A stretch of 31,657 nt of DNA from a virus: IMG/VR virus record IMGVR_UViG_3300022907_000061, positions 1-31,657 of that record; one strand, 5' to 3'. How positions within the stretch are numbered: the stretch's first letter is position 1; every line of letters begins with the position of its first letter. Below, in pieces: positions 16,129-23,328 of this stretch. Both the position numbers and the translations under genes were made by a program. The notes beneath the pieces were generated by a model. That model had not been told where the DNA came from, made no database searches, and worked only from the letters and a program-made list of their open reading frames with translations.

Positions 16129-16150
16129 TGTGCTACACATTAAAGGCACA
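16129..16150 (+). promoter_or_regulatory. Possible gp32 leader hairpin
   Basis: TGTGC (16129-16133) can pair with GCACA (16146-16150) across a 12-base loop near the 5' end of the gp32 leader. T4 gp32 represses its own mRNA through a leader pseudoknot. I could not identify a convincing second stem, so this is only a candidate. Confidence 0.3.
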
Positions 16151-16183
16151 TAGAACATAGGCAATATATAAGGAGGCATAACT

Positions 16184-17179
16184 ATGGCATCATTAGCAGA
16201 AATTCGAGCAAAGCTCAAAGAACAAGAATCACGCACAAGCGGTAATTCTAACAGCGGCGGCGATAACGCAATTTACCCATTTTGGAATATGAAAGAAGGC
16301 GAGCAAGCAACGCTACGCTTTTTACCTGATGGCGACGAATCTAATACTTTCTTTTGGAAAGAACGCTTGATGATTAAACTACCATTTCAAGGTATTAAAG
16401 GTGAAACCGATTCACGTCCAGTACAAGTACAAGTTCCGTGTATGGAAATGTACAGCGAGTCTTGTCCAATTTTACAAGAAGTACGTGGCTGGTTTAAAGA
16501 CGCAAGTCTTGAAGACATGGGTCGTAAATATTGGAAGAAACGTTCATACATCTTCCAAGGTTTTGTTGCTGATGATCCACTTAAAGAAGATTCTCAACCA
16601 GAGAATCCAATTAGACGTTTTATTATTGGTCCACAAATTTTCCAATTAATTAAGGCAGCACTTATGGATCCAGACATGGAAGAATTACCAACAGATTATA
16701 CTGCTGGTGTAGACTTTCGTTTGTCAAAAGGAACAAAAGGTGGTTATGCTGATTACGGCGCAAGTAATTGGGCACGTAGAGAACGTCCACTAAGTGATAG
16801 CGAAATGAGTGCTATTAATACAAACGGGTTGTTTAACTTAAACGACTTCCTTCCTAAAAAGCCAGATGAAGTTGGCGTAAAAGTCCTTACTGAAATGTTT
16901 GAAGCAAGCGTAGACGGTGAAGCATATGACGCTGAGCGTTGGAGCCAATATTTCCGTCCAAGCGGAATGGCAGCACGTACAGGTGATCCGCAAAATAGAG
17001 CACCAGCACCAGCACCAGCACCTGCTCCGGCAGCTCCTGTAGCAGAAACTGTAACTGATACAGGCTGGCAAGAACCTGCTCCAGCAGCAACGCCAGAATC
17101 TGCTCCTGCTCCAGCAGCAGAAGAAACAGGTGGCGCTCAAGACATTCTTGCAATGATCAGAGCACGTCAAGGTCAATAA
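16184..17179 (+). CDS. gp32: Single-stranded DNA-binding protein gp32
   Basis: The 331-residue protein matches T4-type gp32 of marine phages: MASLAEIRAKLKEQE at the N-terminus (cooperativity region), AIYPFWNMKEGEQATLRFLP leading into the OB-type core, RSYIFQGFVADDPLKEDSQP, and a RRFIIGPQIFQLIKAALMD block. C86 and C94 lie where T4 gp32 has its zinc site, but the full His-Cys3 set is not evident. Residues from about 270 to 312 form an Ala/Pro linker and the tail is AQDILAMIRARQGQ. In T4 the tail recruits replication and recombination partners. AAGGAGG (16170-16176), 7 bases before the ATG, is the strongest ribosome site in the window. Confidence 0.94.
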   Translation: MASLAEIRAKLKEQESRTSGNSNSGGDNAIYPFWNMKEGEQATLRFLPDGDESNTFFWKERLMIKLPFQGIKGETDSRPVQVQVPCMEMYSESCPILQEVRGWFKDASLEDMGRKYWKKRSYIFQGFVADDPLKEDSQPENPIRRFIIGPQIFQLIKAALMDPDMEELPTDYTAGVDFRLSKGTKGGYADYGASNWARRERPLSDSEMSAINTNGLFNLNDFLPKKPDEVGVKVLTEMFEASVDGEAYDAERWSQYFRPSGMAARTGDPQNRAPAPAPAPAPAAPVAETVTDTGWQEPAPAATPESAPAPAAEETGGAQDILAMIRARQGQ

Positions 17180-17181
17180 TA

Positions 17182-17201
17182 GAAAGGGCTTCGGCCCTTT
17201 C
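17182..17201 (+). terminator. UUCG-tetraloop hairpin after gp32
   Basis: GAAAGGGC, loop TTCG, GCCCTTTC: a perfect 8-bp stem with the very stable C(UUCG)G loop known from T4 intercistronic regions. The following TTTTT (17208-17212) is 6 bases away, so it may act as a leaky terminator or as a 3'-end stabiliser between gp32 and uvsX. Confidence 0.7.
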
Positions 17202-17228
17202 CTACACTTTTTAGAATAGGAGATATAT

Positions 17229-18320
17229 ATGGCTACTAAGGCATTCGATCCTAGTAAGTTCCGAAACTCATTAACAAAATCTATTAAAGGTATGAGTGCA
17301 GGGTTCAATGATCCACAAGACTGGATTAGCACAGGCAACTTTGCACTTAACTATCTGTTAAGTGGTGATTTCCGTAAAGGTATTCCATTAGGTAAAGTTA
17401 GTGTATTTGCTGGCGAAAGTGGCGCTGGTAAATCTTATATTGTGTCTGGTAACATTGTGAAGTCAGCACAAGAACAAGGTATTTTTGTTGTACTCATTGA
17501 CACGGAAAATGCTCTCGACCAATCATGGTTAGAAGCGTTAGGAGTTGATTGCGATGACAGCAAACTACTCAAACTAAACATGGCAATGATTGATGATGTT
17601 GCTAAAACTATTAGTACATTCATGGATGACTATCGTAGTATGAACGAAGAAGATCGTCCTAAGGTGTTGTTTGTAGTTGACTCGTTAGGCATGCTTATGT
17701 CACCAACTGAAGTTAATCAGTTCGAAGCAGGTGATATGAAAGGTGATATGGGTCGTAAGGCCAAAGCACTGAAAGCACTTGTTACTAACTGTGTGAATAT
17801 GTTTGGCAGTTACAATGTAGGCATGTGTGTTACTAACCACACTTACGCATCACAGGATATGTTTGATCCAGATGATAAGATTAGTGGCGGTAGCGGCTTT
17901 GTATATGCTAGTTCAATGGTTGTTGCCATGAAGAAACTAAAACTCAAAGAAGATGCTGATGGTAACAAAACTAGTACAGTAAATGGTATTAGAGCAGCGT
18001 GTAAAGTTATGAAAACACGTTACGCTAAACCGTTTGAAGCAGTACAAGTAAAGATTCCATATGAAACAGGTATGGATCCATATTCAGGTATGTTTGATTT
18101 GCTTGAAGCAAAAAAACTACTTGAAAAACAAGGTAATCGCTACAAGTATATTGATAGCGCAGGTGTAGAAACATTAGAATATCGTAAGAATTGGACAGGT
18201 GACAAACTCGAAATGATCATGGCCGATTTACCGGCAAAAGAACAACAAATGGTAAATATCGCTAACGCAACCGAAGAAGTTGTGATTGATCATAACGAGG
18301 AGTTAGCCGAGAATGAATGA
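17229..18320 (+). CDS. uvsX: UvsX RecA-like recombinase
   Basis: The 363-residue protein is a RecA/UvsX-family strand-exchange ATPase. Walker A is GESGAGKS at residues 62-69, followed by LIDTENALDQSW near 89-100. Walker B is VLFVVD at 146-151, and a loop region MLMSPTEVNQFEAGDMKGDM follows. UvsX coats ssDNA with the aid of UvsY, displacing gp32, to start recombination-dependent replication and repair. The three partner genes lie together here. AGGAG lies 6 bases before the ATG (17218-17222). I see no promoter of its own, so expression likely comes from read-through past the gp32 hairpin. Confidence 0.95.
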   Translation: MATKAFDPSKFRNSLTKSIKGMSAGFNDPQDWISTGNFALNYLLSGDFRKGIPLGKVSVFAGESGAGKSYIVSGNIVKSAQEQGIFVVLIDTENALDQSWLEALGVDCDDSKLLKLNMAMIDDVAKTISTFMDDYRSMNEEDRPKVLFVVDSLGMLMSPTEVNQFEAGDMKGDMGRKAKALKALVTNCVNMFGSYNVGMCVTNHTYASQDMFDPDDKISGGSGFVYASSMVVAMKKLKLKEDADGNKTSTVNGIRAACKVMKTRYAKPFEAVQVKIPYETGMDPYSGMFDLLEAKKLLEKQGNRYKYIDSAGVETLEYRKNWTGDKLEMIMADLPAKEQQMVNIANATEEVVIDHNEELAENE

Positions 18321-18543
18321 CGAACAAATTGTAGATATATGGAATTTATTTAAAAATTATATTGATAAAAAACATGTAGAAACAATAGCAGAAAAGTTTA
18401 TTGATTTATTAGCAGATTATGGAATAGATGATATTTCATTCAAGGATTGCCTCGGACACGACAAAGACCTTGATGCTGCTATTTTATATTATTTAGACTT
18501 GGATGCTGATGTAGATGACTACGACGAATACGAGGATGAGTAA
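18313..18543 (+). CDS. Small acidic protein between uvsX and uvsY
   Basis: This 76-residue protein overlaps the uvsX end by 8 bases and the uvsY start by 1 base, so it is translationally coupled to both. It is helical with a conserved-looking core (IVDIWNLFKNYIDKKHVETI, EKFIDLLADYGI) and a strongly acidic C-terminus. I recall similar small proteins next to uvsX in marine T4-like phages. It has no known function; the position suggests a recombination accessory role, which is inference. A GAGGAG sequence (18297-18302) lies 10 bases before the start. Confidence 0.8.
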   Translation: MNDEQIVDIWNLFKNYIDKKHVETIAEKFIDLLADYGIDDISFKDCLGHDKDLDAAILYYLDLDADVDDYDEYEDE

Positions 18544-18998
18544 TGGGATGGTACAGCCGAGTAAGTAGAAACATTGGTGAAATTCCTTCAGCAATACAAT
18601 ACTTCGAAACTGAACTTAACGCAGCAAAAGCAGAGTGTAAGTTAGTTGGCAACGTTGAAAAAGCAGCATCACAAATGCCTGGTATCGTTGAACACCGCTT
18701 TAATCAGTTACAAGAAATTGAAGCAATTTTAAATTACTTAAATATTGAGCTACGTAAATTGCGTAGCTCATTTTTTCGTAAATATCTTGAAAACTATCAA
18801 CGGGCACTGTCTAGTCGTGACGTAGAAAAATACGTTGACGGCGAGGCAGATGTCGTTGATTATGAAAAAATTATTAATGAGTTTGCGTTATTGCGTAACA
18901 AATGGTTAGGAGTATTAAAAGGTCTTGATCAAAAGCAATGGCAAATTACAAATGTTGTCAAACTCAGAGTAGCTGGAATGGAAGACGCATCTTTGTAA
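18543..18998 (+). CDS. uvsY: UvsY-like recombination mediator
   Basis: This 151-residue protein has the size and location (two genes after uvsX) of UvsY, which loads UvsX onto gp32-covered ssDNA. The central block (MPGIVEHRFNQLQEIEAILN, then LRSSFFRKYLENYQRALSSR and DVEKYVDGEADVVD) resembles the protein called UvsY in marine T4-like phages; similarity to T4 UvsY itself (137 residues) is weak by eye. The gene contains a terminator-like hairpin with a T-run inside its coding sequence (18746-18776). Its stop codon lies within the late promoter of the next gene. Confidence 0.75.
   Translation: MGWYSRVSRNIGEIPSAIQYFETELNAAKAECKLVGNVEKAASQMPGIVEHRFNQLQEIEAILNYLNIELRKLRSSFFRKYLENYQRALSSRDVEKYVDGEADVVDYEKIINEFALLRNKWLGVLKGLDQKQWQITNVVKLRVAGMEDASL
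18746..18776 (+). terminator. Intrinsic terminator inside the uvsY coding sequence
   Basis: TGAGCTACG (18746-18754) pairs perfectly with CGTAGCTCA (18762-18770) across a 7-base loop, followed directly by TTTTTT (18771-18776). By shape it is as good as the intergenic terminators in this window. The reverse direction lacks a T-run, so it would act only on plus-strand transcription. Confidence 0.65.
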
Positions 18999-19002
18999 AT
19001 AC
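18995..19002 (+). promoter_or_regulatory. Late-type promoter opening the glycan island
   Basis: GTAAATAC contains the uvsY stop codon TAA (18996-18998) and ends 3 bases before the ATG at 19006. The first base departs from the T4 consensus. Confidence 0.5.
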
Positions 19003-19005
19003 TGT

Positions 19006-19734
19006 ATGTTAACAGTAATACTTCCAGCAGCAGGAAAAGGTACAAGATTAAATTTACCTTATCCAAAAGAAATTTTACGCTTGGATAAAAATCAAGCATT
19101 AATTGATTATAGTTTTGATTTTTTTAAAGACTATAATAGAAATGAAGTTGAATTTGTAGTTGTAATAAACGAATACAAAACTGAAATTATAGAATACCTG
19201 TCAAAGTACAAAGACAAATATAATATTAGCTTTACATTTCAAAATCCAAATGAACTAGAATACACTGGTGCGATTAAGTCAGCATCGCATTTGTTTGGCA
19301 ATTATAATGTAGTACTATTACCTGATACTATTTTAAAACTTAAACAAAATGCTAATTTATATGATACTGTTGTAAAGCGTTTAAATGCTAACAGATTTGT
19401 TTTCTTTTATAAAAAAGAAACTGATCCACTAATGTTATCAACTAAAGGCGCATTACAAGTAGATAATAATTTCATTAAAATATATGAAGATAAACCGCAA
19501 TCAAATTTTAATCAGTTTAACGCATTTTGGTGTAGTTTTGCTTTCCAAAAAAATGCGTTTTCTGATGCTATGTCATTTATGGAAAAAAGTACTCTAAAAC
19601 AAAATTTTAATGTAAAGGATATGTTAACAACTCCGTTCTATAATAGTGAAGGAATAGAAGTAGAAGATTATATCGATTTAGGAACATGGCCTGAAATACG
19701 AAGACTATTACAAGAACATAAGGATAGTATATGA
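19006..19734 (+). CDS. Sugar-phosphate nucleotidyltransferase
   Basis: The 242-residue protein begins MLTVILPAAGKGTRL, the nucleotide-binding signature of NTP-transferase enzymes (GlmU/RfbA type), followed by P20-K21. LLPDTIL places the metal-binding Asp at D107. Such enzymes join a sugar 1-phosphate to an NTP to give an activated NDP-sugar; the specific sugar cannot be read. It is the first gene of the glycan island and overlaps the next gene by ATGA. The length fits a single catalytic domain without the GlmU acetyltransferase half. Confidence 0.87.
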   Translation: MLTVILPAAGKGTRLNLPYPKEILRLDKNQALIDYSFDFFKDYNRNEVEFVVVINEYKTEIIEYLSKYKDKYNISFTFQNPNELEYTGAIKSASHLFGNYNVVLLPDTILKLKQNANLYDTVVKRLNANRFVFFYKKETDPLMLSTKGALQVDNNFIKIYEDKPQSNFNQFNAFWCSFAFQKNAFSDAMSFMEKSTLKQNFNVKDMLTTPFYNSEGIEVEDYIDLGTWPEIRRLLQEHKDSI

Positions 19735-20633
19735 AATTTTATATACCTATTGATTTTTATAGTAGATATAGTTTTAGATCTCGAGGACATCTAATGTTAG
19801 AAAACATGGATAGCTCACATGGCTTTGTAACGAATATTGAGGAAGTAATAGGTGATGATCTATATGTGTTTGGAAAAAACTTTGGTGAAAAAGAGCTTGA
19901 TCATTGTATAAAAAATAATATAAATTTTGTAATAGATATATCTGATTATAAATTTCATAAAAATAAAATAAAAAACTTATATGAAGAAAGCAGTAAATAC
20001 TGTAAAAAATTTGTAGCAACATGTAAATTTTTAGCACAATCAATTGAAAACATGTTTGATAAAGAATGTGTTGTTATTCCTGATCCAACTGAACGCAAAA
20101 AAGGTACTCCTGAAATAAAAATAATAAACCCTAATGATAAAATAAAATTAGTGACTTATGGCGCTCATAAAAATTTACGATCAGTTGATTTTACAAGGAT
20201 AGTAGAGTCTTTACAAGAAGTGCATAAAAATATAAAACTTAAAGTTATATGTAATAATCCAGTTTTTGGTCCTGTAGAATTTGTAGAATGGAACTTTGAA
20301 ATACAAGAAAAAATTGTTAATGAAGCTGATTTTGTTCTTATACCAATTGATTACGAAGATAAAAAAAGAAATTACTTACGTAGTAAAGGAAATAACAGAC
20401 CTATAGATGCTATTCAGCAAGGTAAGTATGTAATAACAAGCGACACAATACCAAGTTATAGAGATTTAAAACCTTTTTTATGGGCTGGAGATCTTACACT
20501 AGGATTAGAAGATGCTATAAAAAACCCGGCTAAAGCCTACCGTAAAGTAAGAAAAGGCCAACAACATATTGATATATATTATACACCTAGTCATGTAGCA
20601 CAAATGTGGTTAGAATTAGAAAGAAGTATTTAA
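19731..20633 (+). CDS. Glycosyltransferase-like protein (GT-B type)
   Basis: This 300-residue protein looks like a GT-B fold: an N-terminal domain ending in KFVATCKFLAQSIENMF and a CVVIPDPTER linker strand, then a C-terminal domain with KLVTYGAHKNLRSVDFTRIV and NEADFVLIPIDYEDKKRNYL, followed by the NRPIDAIQQGKYVITSD segment typical of sugar-nucleotide-binding C-domains (GT4-like). It presumably transfers the sugar activated by neighbouring enzymes. It overlaps its upstream neighbour by ATGA and its downstream one by TAATG. The region is extremely AT-rich: positions 19921-19980 contain 6 G or C in 60 by hand count. Confidence 0.7.
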   Translation: MKFYIPIDFYSRYSFRSRGHLMLENMDSSHGFVTNIEEVIGDDLYVFGKNFGEKELDHCIKNNINFVIDISDYKFHKNKIKNLYEESSKYCKKFVATCKFLAQSIENMFDKECVVIPDPTERKKGTPEIKIINPNDKIKLVTYGAHKNLRSVDFTRIVESLQEVHKNIKLKVICNNPVFGPVEFVEWNFEIQEKIVNEADFVLIPIDYEDKKRNYLRSKGNNRPIDAIQQGKYVITSDTIPSYRDLKPFLWAGDLTLGLEDAIKNPAKAYRKVRKGQQHIDIYYTPSHVAQMWLELERSI

Positions 20634-21172
20634 TGGCAGTCTCACGAAAATATCTCCAAGATTTAAGAGTTTTACATAAGACTCACAATTTTGGAGGAGG
20701 TAAAAAGTTAGACCAAGCATTAAGAAAAGTATTAGATACTGGTAAAGTAAAATCACTTTTAGATTTTGGATGCGGCCAAGGACATATGTCAAATGCTATA
20801 AAAAATGAATATCCTGATATTAAACTTTACTCTTACGATCCTGTTACAAACCCAATAGTGTTGCCAGACAAGGTTGACATGATTATTAGTAGCGATGTAT
20901 TAGAGCATATTGAACCAGAGCTGCTTCAAGAAACGTTAGAAGATTTATTTAACAGAGTTACCAAATATCAATATCATTTAATAGCATGTCATCCTGCTAA
21001 GAAAATATTACAAGATGGACGAAATGCTCATTTAATTGTTGAACAACCAAAATGGTGGAAGAAAAAATTAGGTCAATTTCGTTGGAAGATTTCTCATGAA
21101 AATATCAAAGAACGATATGTTGAAAAATACGATTTAAATATAGTAAAATACATTACAGTGATAAAAAAATGA
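20633..21172 (+). CDS. SAM-dependent methyltransferase (class I)
   Basis: This 179-residue protein has motif I LDFGCGQG at residues 43-50 and the SSDVLEHIEP post-motif (about 86-95) typical of small-molecule and sugar methyltransferases. I take the start at 20633, where the ATG overlaps the previous stop (TAATG), rather than an in-frame ATG 27 bases upstream inside the previous gene. A Trp/Lys-rich segment near the C-terminus (WWKKKLGQFRWKI) may help bind the acceptor. It is coupled to the FkbM gene through ATGA, so two methyltransferases are made side by side. Confidence 0.85.
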   Translation: MAVSRKYLQDLRVLHKTHNFGGGKKLDQALRKVLDTGKVKSLLDFGCGQGHMSNAIKNEYPDIKLYSYDPVTNPIVLPDKVDMIISSDVLEHIEPELLQETLEDLFNRVTKYQYHLIACHPAKKILQDGRNAHLIVEQPKWWKKKLGQFRWKISHENIKERYVEKYDLNIVKYITVIKK

Positions 21173-21789
21173 AACAAGTTTATAATTATTGGATGCCAGA
21201 TACTGACATTCACTTTGAACGTCTTATAACAAAAAGAATAAAAAAGGGTGGTCCGCCTGAATACCAAGATGATGTACGCACTGAAGCTTACAAGTATGTT
21301 ACAGATTTTGATGTAGCATTAGATGTAGGTGCTAATGTAGGACTATGGGCAAAGCCGTTATGTAAAGAGTTCAAACAAGTAATAGCATACGAACCTCTTA
21401 AACAAGTATATACTTGCTTAGAAAAAAATGTATTTGGATTACCTGTAAAAATAAACAGACACGCACTGGGTAATATAAACGGCAAAGTTGAAATGGTGTT
21501 TGATGAAGAAAATACAGGCGGCAGTTTTGTCAGCGAAGTTGGAACTGGGTCTATTAATATTAGACGTTTAGACGATTTAGATATACCTAAATTTGGATTA
21601 TTAAAAATTGACTGCGAAAGACACGAACTAGAAGTATTACAAGGCGGCATAGAAACAATATTAAAATACAAACCAATTATTGTGTGTGAGCAACAAGCTG
21701 ATACAAAAGAATGTGCTGGACGCTTTTTAAAGTCTTATGGTGCAAAAGAAATTACTAATGTCAGAAAAGACTATATCTTCGGATGGTAA
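21169..21789 (+). CDS. FkbM-family methyltransferase
   Basis: The 206-residue protein contains the SAM-binding motif LDVGANVG at residues 51-58, the adjoining VIAYEPLKQ strand-loop, and the family-typical LLKIDCERHELEVLQGG near 144-160. FkbM enzymes O-methylate sugars or related hydroxyl groups and are common in polysaccharide clusters. It starts within the preceding stop (ATGA). A late-type promoter (21793-21800) follows its stop. Confidence 0.92.
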   Translation: MKQVYNYWMPDTDIHFERLITKRIKKGGPPEYQDDVRTEAYKYVTDFDVALDVGANVGLWAKPLCKEFKQVIAYEPLKQVYTCLEKNVFGLPVKINRHALGNINGKVEMVFDEENTGGSFVSEVGTGSINIRRLDDLDIPKFGLLKIDCERHELEVLQGGIETILKYKPIIVCEQQADTKECAGRFLKSYGAKEITNVRKDYIFGW

Positions 21790-21792
21790 CAA

Positions 21793-21800
21793 GTAAATAC
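21793..21800 (+). promoter_or_regulatory. Late-type promoter before the cytidylyltransferase-cupin gene
   Basis: GTAAATAC ends 4 bases before the ATG at 21805. With T4 late spacing the +1 is 21805, the A of the ATG. No Shine-Dalgarno is visible. Confidence 0.5.
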
Positions 21801-21804
21801 CTAC

Positions 21805-22569
21805 ATGACGACAGTATTTGTATCTGGTGGTTTTGATCCACTACACTCAGGACACATTGAATATTTCAAAGCAGCAAAAAAATTAGGTGATACTTTAGTT
21901 GTTGGTTTGAATAGCGATCCGTGGTTAGAACGCAAAAAAGGCAAAGCATTTATGCCTTTTGAAGAACGTGCTAAAATTATTGAAAATTTAGAAGTAGTTA
22001 ACAGCGTTATGTTAGTCCCTGATGACGAAACAGGAGGAACTTCTAAAGCAATTGGAGTTTTGATACAAACTACTACTGATAAAATAATTGTTGCTAATGG
22101 TGGAGACAGAATCGACGGAGATATACCAGAACAAAAAACATACGGAGATCATCCTAATGTTGAGTTTGTATTTGGTGTTGGAGGCGAAGATAAGAAAAAT
22201 AGTTCAAGCTGGATTTTGTCAAACTGGGAAAAGCCTGTTACATACAGAGATTGGGGCGAATACAAAGTATTAGATCGCAACGGAGAATGGCAAGTTAAAG
22301 AACTTACATTTTACGAAGGCAAAGCATTAAGTGATCAAAGACATTTTAAACGCAGCGAACATTGGCATGTCGTAGACGGTGTTATCAATATGTTTTTAGA
22401 AGACAAACAAGGTAACAAAACTAGCACCTTGCTAGTTCCAGGAGACAGCATAGACATTCCACTTGGTTGGTGGCATAAAGCAGTAAACATAGATAACAAA
22501 AACGCTAAAGTTATTGAAGTTTGGCTAGGACAAGAATTAACGGAGAAAGACATTGAGCGAAGAGATTAG
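21805..22569 (+). CDS. Cytidylyltransferase fused to a mannose-6-P isomerase-type cupin
   Basis: The 254-residue protein joins two domains. Residues 1-140 are a nucleotidyltransferase with the HxGH signature H14-S-G-H17 (GGFDPLHSGHIEYFKAAKKL) and an ISSTxI-like KNSSSWIL near 131, as in glycerol-phosphate, ethanolamine-phosphate or heptose-phosphate nucleotidylyltransferases. Residues 147-250 are a cupin like the C-terminal domain of type II phosphomannose isomerases: YRDWGEYKVLD, VKELTFYEGKALSDQRH, RSEHWHVVDG (H180, E185, H186) and a later GWWHKA (H224). The fusion suggests activation and isomerisation, or binding, of one phosphorylated intermediate. The exact substrate is unknown. Confidence 0.85.
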   Translation: MTTVFVSGGFDPLHSGHIEYFKAAKKLGDTLVVGLNSDPWLERKKGKAFMPFEERAKIIENLEVVNSVMLVPDDETGGTSKAIGVLIQTTTDKIIVANGGDRIDGDIPEQKTYGDHPNVEFVFGVGGEDKKNSSSWILSNWEKPVTYRDWGEYKVLDRNGEWQVKELTFYEGKALSDQRHFKRSEHWHVVDGVINMFLEDKQGNKTSTLLVPGDSIDIPLGWWHKAVNIDNKNAKVIEVWLGQELTEKDIERRD

Positions 22570-23281
22570 AGTATTTGTAGGATACGATACAAGAGAAGAC
22601 ATTGCATACAGAGTATGTAAGCACAGTATTGAATCGTTGTCTACTGTTCCTGTCAAGATAGAACCCTTGATACAAAAAGATTTACGGAAAGCAGGTATAT
22701 ACACACGCGAAGTAGATCAATTAGCAAGTACTGAATTTACGTTTACAAGATTTTTAATTCCTCATCTTTGTAATTTTAAAGGCTGGGCTTTATTTGTAGA
22801 TTGTGACTTTGTGTTTAAACAAGATATTAGACAATTGTTTGCCCAAAAAAATAATAACTTTGCTATTATGTGTGCCCAACATGATTATACGCCAAAAGAA
22901 GGCACAAAAATGGATGGTCAACAACAAAGTCAATATCCAAGAAAAAACTGGTCTAGTATGATGTTAATTAACTGCGAACATCCAGCTAATAAAATTGTAA
23001 CCGCTGACTTTGTTAATGATCCACTTAAAACTGGAGCATTTTTACATAGATTTAGTTGGTTGCCAGATAATCTAATTGGCAAAATCAGTCATGAATGGAA
23101 TTGGTTAGTAGGTTGGTACAAAGAACCACAGGATGGTAGACCACAAGCATTACACTACACCGAAGGCGGTCCTTGGTTCAAAGAATATAAAAATTGTGAA
23201 TATGCTACTGAATATTATTCCATGGAAAGAGATTACCTCTTAAAGGAAGTCGAGGATCAAAAAAAAAGACTAGCGCATTAA
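22553..23281 (+). CDS. Glycosyltransferase, GT8-like, with TTG start
   Basis: The 242-residue protein begins IRVFVGYDTREDIAYRVCKH and has the metal-binding DxD at D83-C-D85 (LFVDCDFVF), followed by MMLINCEHPANKIV and a C-terminal LHYTEGGPWFKEY. These features are those of GT-A retaining enzymes related to GT8. The start is TTG: CGGAG (22541-22545) stands 7 bases upstream and no ATG or GTG is near. It overlaps the previous gene by 17 bases. Near its end nine consecutive A residues (23259-23267) form a candidate -1 slippery site; the -1 frame stays open into the next gene. Confidence 0.82.
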   Translation: MSEEIRVFVGYDTREDIAYRVCKHSIESLSTVPVKIEPLIQKDLRKAGIYTREVDQLASTEFTFTRFLIPHLCNFKGWALFVDCDFVFKQDIRQLFAQKNNNFAIMCAQHDYTPKEGTKMDGQQQSQYPRKNWSSMMLINCEHPANKIVTADFVNDPLKTGAFLHRFSWLPDNLIGKISHEWNWLVGWYKEPQDGRPQALHYTEGGPWFKEYKNCEYATEYYSMERDYLLKEVEDQKKRLAH

Positions 23282-23328
23282 GAGAAAAGCCTGCCACATT
23301 AACTGATCTTTCTTATCCAAAACGTACT

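Noticed and set aside
22419-22437. Hairpin AACTAGC-ACCTT-GCTAGTT in the cytidylyltransferase-cupin gene
   Set aside because: It lacks a T-run, and the segment encodes part of the cupin domain, so there is no reason to call a terminator.
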